Shown here in pieces: positions 55,916 through 64,000 of a stretch of DNA of 64,000 nucleotides. Position 1 is the first letter of the stretch. Every line of letters begins with the position of its first letter. The position numbers were made by a program, and so were the translations under genes. The notes beneath the pieces were generated by a model that saw only the letters and a list, made by a program, of their open reading frames with translations, searched no databases and was not told the origin of the DNA. The stretch comes from Tamarix chinensis (Eukaryota; Streptophyta; Magnoliopsida; Caryophyllales; Tamaricaceae): NCBI GenBank assembly GCA_030549775.1, contig CM060180.1:31315090-31379089 (forward strand). The letters are read 5' to 3'.

Positions 55916-58185
55916 GCATATCCCAAGAAAAATAAAATATAAGAGCTAGCATCGCCGTACTTGGATCAGGGATGAGGATTTACTATGTAAGAACTATAAT
56001 ACCACACGATATTCATAGGTATTTAATCGATACTTATATCAAACTATCCTTTTTTTTATTTTAATATGGAATTACTTTATAGGAGTATATGATGTTATCC
56101 CTTATCAAGGAACTAGGTTTGTAGTTAGTCAGACACCTTTTGTAGATACAATTAATAATAGCTTTATAATGTTTACAGGAATAAAAAAAAAGATGGGGGC
56201 AATCAGATGGTGTTGTGCACCACATCTCTCCTTTTTGTATTTCCTAAGCAGTGTGTGGTACTCATCCAACTATTACATATGACATTAGTTAGAGTAGCAG
56301 GTAGTAGAAGTCCTATATAAAGACAAATAGATAAATGTATGTGTGTGTGTGTGTGTGTGTGTATAAAGAGTAACAATTACACTAATGATGTCATAAAGTA
56401 GTAGGCGATTATGGCCTTTGGATTTAGTTTTGAGAATTTCAATTTGATTGATTTATGTCATATATATATATATATATATATAAGATTCTGATAAGTTGAG
56501 TCTAAGATAATTATAATACATTTATTTAATATATTTCACCTAGCATTAATAATATATTATTGTTAACTTTAAGGTTAGCTGACTAGTAAGCCTTTGGTGA
56601 TTGGATCACATTTCAGGTAACCCACTTCATTTTCTAGTTACTTGTAGGTAAATTACTAGCTATATTTTGATATATGTGATACTATTTTCGTGATATATGA
56701 TTTAAGTTGCTTTAAATTTTATATATGAGGTAACCCTTATTTTACAAACCTTTGTGTTTTATCAACCCGGTTCATAATTGTATCTAACAATATGAGCTTC
56801 ATAAATATAATTTTATTCATACATATTTTTATAAATTTCTCTTGCTAATTTATTCAGAATGTATGTAGGGTGCTTATTTGATTTTATATATTACCAGTGA
56901 TCATATGAAATTTATGGTACATTGTAGTCATATGATAATATTGTGAATATATGATCTTTATTTTCCTAATTGGCATTGAATCACAATGATGGTTGATCGG
57001 ATTCTGACGCAAGTGGTCAATTATTTATGGAAATTGGTCAAATTGGGAAGTGTCATTGTGGAAAGCCTTATTTAATAAAAATGTTATTTATAAAAGTATT
57101 ATTTATGGGATTTATTAATTATGGAAAATGTTATTTTTGAAAAAGTACCAAATATGGAAGGTGCCCAGAATTAGAAAGGTGGATAATTAAAGAATGGATA
57201 TGGTTGTGTGTTTTGGATGTGTTATGTGGTCACTTTGAATAAGACACTAAAATTTAAAGTGGAAGATGAGAGTGTGATATGTCTTTTGGGGTTAACCTCC
57301 TCGAGTTGGGGACTGGCAATAGCCTTTTCTTGAATTGTAATGATGTGTAGTCACTTAGTTTATTTACCTGACCAAGAACCAATAAGGCTCCATGTCTACT
57401 CTATTAGGATCGTTGGACCTATTAGAGAGTATCACACATAAGGACTGGATAACTAATGTTGGATTTTTCCCTTTGGTGCTAGGAACCCTGGGAATTCCCA
57501 AGAGGTGGATCTTCTGTGGTTGGTTTTGGTTGTTATCAGATGTCTTCGAACTTATTCGCCAAGTGACCCTCTTGGTTGTGTTTTTTCCACTCAATAAATA
57601 ATTTTGGATTGTGTGTTTATGTAGTTACTAATTTAAGAGGCTTTTATAAATGGTGAACTAATATTTGCCTTATCATTTGACTCATATGTGGTTGTACTTG
57701 ATGTATAATAGTGATTCTATAAATTATGATATTTTCCTTCTAAATAATGGGTTACTGACTAACTTGTTGTTGTTTTAAATGGGGGTTGCGATGATCTATG
57801 ATGTACATGGTGAGTAAATAGTCTTGTGTAGGTAAATTGTGACCATACTTGGTGATAGATACATGCTTGTGGGATGAGTTAAGAGAGTAGTTTGGCTTCT
57901 AGAGTTCTATCTTTTGATGGTATTTTGATTTCAATGGGTTTTAAATAGAGTAGAGTTATTTAATTTACTAATATGTCGTTAACTACTTTCGGTGTTGTTA
58001 TTTGACTTTATTATGGTGTCCTATTATATGTGGAATTTTATTTTAATTTTAAGTTTTAGCCTTAGCACAACGTAAGTGAAACAATAGTGCCTACTTGCAC
58101 TAGATGTGGTAATAATACCTTCATTTATATTCAGCTTCCGCATTATTTTATAAGTATTGTATGTGTTTGAAAATAGGAGTGTTAC

Positions 58186-58186
<1 letters not shown>
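55916..58186. mobile_element. degenerate LTR fragments around F (O, minus start; G, plus end)
   Basis: Right after F, 'atatcccaag...catcgccgtacttgg' resembles the minus-oriented start of LTR N, so F inserted at the edge of an old LTR. Further on, 'gaataagacactaaaatttaaagtgg' (57238), 'ttagccttagcac...actagatgtggtaataatac' (58056-58112) and the end GGAGTGTTACA (58186) mark the 3' part of a plus-oriented LTR. Limits and duplications are undefined. Microsatellites: (TG)n at about 56338-56362 and (TA)n at about 56461-56482. No gene seen. Confidence 0.45.

Positions 58187-58234
<48 letters not shown>
58187..58234. repeat. (ATA)n microsatellite
   Basis: About 16 trinucleotides directly after the LTR G end. 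Confidence 0.9.
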
Positions 58235-58439
58235 GAAAATTTTATGATCTAATATGATTAATGCTAATATGATATTATAATAATAAAGTGATAATAACAT
58301 AGTCTTACTAGTTTTGGTTCATTTGTTATTATATGGGTTGCATATTTTTGTTTACGTAAAATTTTATTAATAAGATAGTTTATTGGTATTTATGTATCAA
58401 TTTATATAAAATAAAATATTGCCTTTATGGATGAAATTT

Positions 58440-58752
58440 GACTTTAATTTGGATTAAGTTTGAAATTACGTCTAGGTATGGGTCGGGTTTGAGTTGGGTC
58501 ATTTCGGGTTGGATAAGTTAAGGCTGGGTTATTATCAGGTTTCTCTATAGGTATGGGTCAAGTTAGGGTCGAATTCTTTTTGGGTTGGGTTATTTCGGTT
58601 TGGATCATTTCGGATACAGGTCACTATTGAGTTAATTAAATTTGGGTTGAGTTCGGACTGATTCAGGTTGTTTAGGTTTTCGAGTTGAGATTGTGTTTAA
58701 ATTTTTAGGTCCAGGTCAAGTCGGTCAGGTTAGGTCAACTTTGCCAAGTTTA
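58440..58752. mobile_element. possible hAT right end with GGGTTGGGTC motifs
   Basis: Motifs such as GGGTCGGGTTTGAGTTGGGT precede TTGCCAAGTTTA, similar to the hAT end TTGCCACCTCTA at 31791-31802. Could pair with 49511 as a large hAT split by later LTR insertions. Confidence 0.4.
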
Positions 58753-59042
58753 GGTGACAGTGTAGCAGTGACTATCCAAGACGAGACTATGAGGGAACAC
58801 CTACTTGTTTCCGACTCTGTGACAAGACAAGCCATCGACCATTCGAGTGTCTATATTAGAGTAATCGTTAGCAGCTACAGGGAGGCCAGTTCCAGCAGAG
58901 GAGACTGTTGGTACCATAGTAGGAGGCTTATTAGCAGCAGATCTACCAGCCACCACCATGGAAATTTCAAGCATGCTCATCCTATCATTTTCCATGTACA
59001 TTTCATGCTTAATCACAAGAGATCGTTTTTCCATACTTTCAA
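58753..59042 (-). other. unassigned higher-complexity fragment
   Basis: About 290 bp without LTR blocks. The minus frame 59079-58801 is open and mildly coding-like (SMEKRSLVIKHEMYMENDRM). It could be a piece of a gag or another transposon protein, but no family is recognised. Confidence 0.3.
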
Positions 59043-61303
59043 TGTAATACCCCCAAATTTTGGAAATTAAAATTTTCATTTTAAAAAGTTAATAGTGGAA
59101 GTCAAAACATAAAATGTGGGGATTTCACACCGCATCCAGCATAGAAGAGGCACTCCCTATGCCCAATCCATATAGGGTGCAAGGCAAAAGTAACATCATA
59201 CCTAGGAATCAGGTGTGGGAAGCACTTGATTCCACCACGATATAAGATACGAAGAAGAGAGAAGGAAATAAATAGTGAAAACAAAGGACTAGGAGTCCAA
59301 AGAGAGAGATAGAGATATCCGGATAACCATACCCTTTACCAAAACATTTAGCACCCACCTAAGGCAAGCACATCAAGCTAACATTCATTAATCACCTGCA
59401 AAACAGGACAAGTCTACTTGTGGGAATGAGTAGCACCCATAAAATGGGTAGTCAATACGCTATATACTGAGCAATGGAACAATACTATCAAAATAGGAAT
59501 ATAAATAGCACATGCTTCCACATTAGATAACAAAGGAATATAACCAAGTAAATGAACATCTCATAAGGCATATTACGATCTATATCCTTTTATTAAGTAT
59601 AGTCCATTTTCATTCTTTTATATACGTTGAGTGCAAGAACCCCACTATTCTTAAACCGGTGGAGTAGTGTGAAACTTCTCGGGGACAATACACCCGAGCC
59701 ACTATTCTTTCTGGTGGAACGGAGGTTAAAAACATCTCCTCGAGACAGAACGCTCCCGAGCCACTATTCTACCAGGTGGAACGAGAATAAAACACTCTGG
59801 TCCTGACTCACGTATTCTTCCACTATAAATCATTAATATCTTTCCCATAGGTTATGAATGTATATTTTATTTCACGTTCAGTAGGGACCCCACTATTCTC
59901 AACCGCTGGAACGGTTTGAAACTTCTCAAGGACAACACACCTGAGCCACTATTCTTTTCGGTGGAACGTAGATTAAAAACATCATATCGGGGGAGAACGC
60001 TCCCGAGCCACTATTCTACTCAGTGGAACGGGAATACATATATATAGATTTAGGAAAAATAATCACCATGGCCCTACTCACGTGCTCTTTCATTTTAAGT
60101 GATTCGTATCTTGTTTAAGATTGATTCTCAGGCATAGAATACAGTCAAACATATATATATATATAATATAGGTCCAAATCCTCAAGTCCTATCAAACCCT
60201 AATTACACTTCCTTTAGCGTTCATTCTCCCATGTTGGTTGTTCTACTCACATTATATTATATCATCATCCGAATCCCATCATTAGTATCATACCTAAAAA
60301 GTACAACCTAATTCCCATGAATTTACTTTAATAATCTCATCCAATATATATATATATGTTAAACACTGAAGTATCCAAGTCCAAATCCCATAAAATTGTC
60401 ATAAGACTTCACATGAAATTTTCATCATTTCTAATTCCAATAGATATTCTCTAATCCCTGAAGATGGAATAATAGTATAAACATCTCAAGATAGCTTGCC
60501 CCAAATTTACTATTAAATATTTATGAATCCCAAATAATGATAATATTCCCATGAATTACTCAAGTTATTATTGTCATAATTTAAGTCTCCTAACACATAA
60601 ATTACCAAAACTACCTTAATATACCATAATGACCAAGTTACCCTTTAAGTATAATTAACACCTTTATTTTATAAAATCTTGTACCTTCCATACATAATAT
60701 TTTTCCAAGTCCTCATTCATCATCATACTTCATGAGAGACCTTAAGCCCATTTACCACAACTCACTCAACCCACATTTCATTCCTTAAGTTATAAATTCA
60801 CCAATATGACATTATCATTATTCAACCCACATTTCATACCTTAACAAATAATTTCACAAATATGACATTTTCATCATCCAACCCATATTTCATACCTTAA
60901 AATATATTTTCACAAATATGACATTATCATCATTTAACCCATACTCCATACTATAGATATATTTCCACAAGTGTGATGTTATCATTATTCTACAAGTGTG
61001 ATATCATCATCATTCAACCATAGATATATTTCCACAAGTGTGATATCATTATCATTCAACCATATTCTATGCTGTAAGATGCATTCTCACAAATATGAGA
61101 TTATCATCTCAAATCATAACATAATGATATCTCTTACCAACTCTTATTTTCTTTCGACATAACATTCCTATCAGCACAAATTGTCAATATCAACATATGA
61201 TGAATAATACAACAACAATATCATGGAAGACACATTTATCCATACAAGCAAACATCATTAAAAGTCCTAAGCATCAAATAGTATCCTTACCAACTAGGAC
61301 ACC
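59043..61303 (-). mobile_element. LTR H, minus orientation, truncated by I
   Basis: Starts TGTAATACCCCC, preceded by TTCAA. Contains 'gactaggagtccaaagagag', 'gatatccggataaccata' and 'gtgggaatgagtagcacccataa'. It also has a palindrome array of the CCACTATTCTnnCCGGTGGAAC subtype (about 59640-60040) and an array of 'cacaaatatgacattatcatcattcaacccat' repeats (about 60770-61090). Same subfamily as C and E. Cut at 61304 by LTR I. Confidence 0.75.
60770..61090 (-). repeat. tandem 'cacaaatatgacattatcatc' repeats in LTR H
   Basis: At least six units of about 45-65 bp, later ones reading CACAAGTGTGATATCATCAT. Confidence 0.7.
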
Positions 61304-61388
61304 TGTAACACCCTAAAATTCACTACTTTTTTTTAAAAGCGGAAGAATTTAAAATTGGAAACCCGTGAATTCTAGGGATGTTACCGCC

Positions 61389-61435
61389 ACACTTAGTAGC
61401 AAACCGATTCTCTCCGACCGTTCCAATACCAAGTG
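61389..61435 (-). promoter_or_regulatory. conserved LTR-terminal inverted repeat (LTR I)
   Basis: Arms CACTTAGTAGCAAA and TTCCAATACCAAGTG; partly eroded version of the hairpin in B and F. Confidence 0.5.
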
Positions 61436-62069
61436 CTAAGGCTAAAAAGATTAACATTAAACTCAAACCAAAATTTCATAAAAGAAATAGAAAGATCATA
61501 ATATCAAAAATCAGAGTATGCGTAAAAGAATTATAATTCATGTCCAAAAAGATAAATAATTGTACAACGGTTAAAGAGTTCATCTCAAGTATTCAATACA
61601 AAGTAATAAGTCAAAAAGGATAAATCCGATACAAAAAGAAATAACAGAAGGAAAATAAAATAAAAAGAAGAGTGAAAACAGCCATGACACTCTCAAACCT
61701 TGAGCCAAAATATGCTCAACACTCAGCCCTACCGGATGTCTCGCCCACCTACATAAAGTCAGAAGGGCCAATTACTCATGGGAATGAGCAGCACCCATGA
61801 AAAGGGTGATCAGTACGCTACGTACTGAATAAGGTAACCGAGCACTAAGGCCAACACACAAGCACATAAAATCATGTAGGATAATATACAACTTACACAT
61901 TCAAACCCACACATATAATATATAAAGTCATGCAGAGTATTATACAGCTTATAAATGATCAAGCCCACACATAAAGGCCCAAAAAGTCCAGATTAATTAT
62001 TTAATTAATCTCTTATCAAAAGTCGATTCACACCATGTTCTTAATCCAATCCATGCGAGTACGGAATCC

Positions 62070-62410
62070 CCCACTATTATAGCCGGTGGATCGGAGACAA
62101 GTAGGGCACAATGCTCCTGCCCACTATTTTAGCCGGTGGATCGGTCACACATAGGGTATCATACCCTAACCACTATTTCTTACTGGTGGATCGGTTGGCC
62201 CCGGCTCACATGGTGTTCCACTGTAAGTACTTAGTGTTTTTTAAGTGTCTTAGTAACTTAGGTGTTTGGTTTATTGAGCTCAGAATCCGCCACTATTATA
62301 GCCGGTAGATCAGATACACATAGGGTAACATACCCTAACCACTATTATAGCCGGTGGATCGGACACACATAGGACAACGCGTCCTAGCCACTATTTCTAA
62401 CTGGTGGATC
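62070..62410 (-). repeat. array of CCACTATTATAGCCGGTGG palindromes in LTR I
   Basis: Six copies, several exact to CCACTATTATAGCCGGTGG, in two modules divided by 'catggtgttccactgtaagtac'. Confidence 0.75.
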
Positions 62411-63865
62411 AGTGGGACCCGACTCAATAATCTTTCACTTTAAATGATTAATGTCTTAAGTATCTTATTCAGAAGCTTTCACCCTAAACATGCATGAATC
62501 ACTCCCTTTACACTTATCCTCCAATGGACTCTTTCCACATCATCAGAATTATGTATCTCCAACTTACCCCAACGTCCTCTCTTCCATATCCTATCTCACA
62601 ATAGAAGTCCAACTCCTAAGTATATGGGTCAAGGCCCACTACTTTACACTTCCAAATCCACTCCACATCTTACTCTAGGGTTTTATCCCGAAACCCTAAT
62701 TTAGGCCTCAGTGGCCCATCTTACTCCACTTCACACAACCCAAATCATTTTAACACTCCACACTTCACAACTCATAAATTCCACCCTCATAATTACACTT
62801 TAATCACCAAATACATATGATACCACAAAACCCCTAAGTAGCCACACCAAACCTTAATTATCCACACAAACCCTAGCTCGGTCTCCTACGTACCCTTATA
62901 TTGCTCCACATACTATTTTTCATCCAAAGTGTTCAAACACCCAAACAACACTTACGTTGCCTTCCTCACACCCCAAATCAATTTTTCATACATAAACTTT
63001 ACTCACATGCAAATGCTAACCTCCTCATGCAAACCTTCAAACTTTTTCATACAAACCCTAAAACTCCCACGTAAAAACCTTAGAATCACCCAAGCAAACC
63101 CTAGATTCATCCATACAAAACCCTAGATTCCTCCATGCATAACCCAAGATTCATCCATACCAAACCCTAGTTTAGATTCTCCCATGTAACACCATAAAAT
63201 CTGCCATGCAAAATCCTAAGTCCGTCCATACAAAACCCTAAATTCTTTCATGCAAAACCCAAGATTCCTTCATACAAAACCCTAAATTCAATCCACACAA
63301 AACCCAAGGTTTCTCCATACAAAACCCTAAATTCAATCCATACAAACCATAGATTAGATTATCCCATGTTACACCATAGATTAAATTCTCTCATATAAAA
63401 CTACAAATTATATACCCCCATATAAAACCATAAATTAGATTCTCCCATATAAAACCATAAATTAGATTCTCCCACTTAAAATCATAGATTAGATTCTCCC
63501 ACACGAAACCCTAAATTTCCCATTTTATTCCTCCACTCATGGATAATTAAAATACCTAGGTCAACTCACATCCCTTGGTCAACTTATTTCCCCATTCTCC
63601 TTTTTCATCCTTTCCCCCCACACAAACCATATTAACAGCCTCACATGCATGTCTTACAGGGTCACAACATATATCATCACATACCACAATATTTCATCAC
63701 ATACACATAGTACACATGCCATATAAAAACACATGAACACACTTCAACTCCACGCCATACCACACATGAAATCAATATAATAATAAACATAGGATGCATA
63801 ACATATAAAGAATATAATGCACATCAACACACAATAGGCCTTAGTAACACCCTTACCTAAAATGA

Positions 63866-63903
63866 CACCGGTCTTAGAGTACGCTCCTACGCCTCCTTAG
63901 GGC
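63866..63903 (-). promoter_or_regulatory. conserved 38-bp block (LTR I)
   Basis: Reverse complement of the block in B and F, with slight change in the palindromic centre. Confidence 0.55.
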
Positions 63904-64000
63904 TTTGACCGGTCTCACCTATATGAGGGAAGAACTAAAATTAGATTCCCTCCTACCAAAAATATTATTACTTATTAATTTATTCTAAGACTAGGTTTTT

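Larger units (their letters stand above)
61304..64000 (-). mobile_element. LTR I, minus orientation, runs off window
   Basis: Starts TGTAACACCCTAAAATTCAC, preceded by ACACC. It holds the terminal hairpin (61389-61435), the 'gggaatgagcagcacccatgaaaagggtgatcagtac' block (61777-61815) and the palindrome array (about 62070-62410). Reverse-complement 'aaccctagattcatccat' repeats (63040-63520) and the 38-bp conserved block (63866-63903) follow. Same subfamily as B and F. About 2.7 kb of an expected ~5 kb is inside the window. Confidence 0.88.

Noticed and set aside
56774..58186. LTR G starting at TGTATCTAAC (56779) with ATAAT duplication
   Set aside because: ATAAT is very common in this AT-rich DNA and the proposed start lacks the TGTAAYAYCCC signature, so G was left with an undefined start.

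Overview
This window is plant nuclear DNA dominated by transposable elements. It holds a Cassandra-type TRIM with a 5S rRNA-like LTR, a plant Helitron helicase, PIF/Harbinger and hAT elements, and very long LTRs with TG...CA ends, 5-bp target duplications and an initiator-Met tRNA primer site. I see no bacterial or organellar gene organisation. It fits a repeat-rich angiosperm chromosome arm or pericentromere; the species cannot be named from the sequence. Only one convincing intact host gene is present. Most long open frames fall inside GA/CT-biased or microsatellite tracts and are not genes.

Layout. 0.4-2.1 kb: decayed Helitron helicase (minus). 2.4-3.3 kb: degenerate repeats holding a shrunken LTR. 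4.0-21.7 kb: old LTR-like sequence (K, L) split by three complete LTR units with perfect 5-bp duplications (LTR-1 ACAAT, J ACAAC, LTR-2 ATTAA). 21.7-25.8 kb: low-copy or AT-rich sequence with a Cassandra TRIM at 23.05-23.61 kb. 25.9-29.6 kb: the gene island, with an intronless ALP1-like domesticated Harbinger transposase gene (28144-29463, minus) and a 335-bp hAT MITE. 29.64-31.80 kb: a 2.2-kb hAT element immediately upstream of that gene. 32.5-42.8 kb: a decayed Harbinger transposase split by LTR A (GTTTT), itself split by LTR B (CCATC). 42.8-49.5 kb: LTR C broken by D (with a 30-bp minisatellite), then by E, a partial Ty3/gypsy element with 5' LTR, primer site and dead gag. 49.5-59.0 kb: hAT-like GGGTCGGG sequence and old LTR fragments around LTR F (GCATA). 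59.0-64.0 kb: LTR H cut by LTR I, which runs off the window.

The most interesting system is the LTR group. Across roughly ten copies from several diverged subfamilies the LTRs share one architecture. In LTR sense this is: a ~1-kb pyrimidine-rich tract, a TATA box near position 1,060 (clear in B and F), an AT-rich or minisatellite domain, an array of about six imperfect CCAC...GTGG palindromes, a conserved block, a long-armed hairpin about 95-145 bp from the end, then the primer site. Most of the LTR would therefore be transcribed as R/U5. Six units are complete, lack internal sequence and have perfect target duplications, so they look like solo LTRs. The nesting gives a relative insertion order.

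The host gene and the transposon fragments do not form an operon-like unit. The functional relations visible are positional: a hAT element lies 177 bp upstream of the ALP1-like start codon, and LTR insertions disrupt the other Harbinger transposase.
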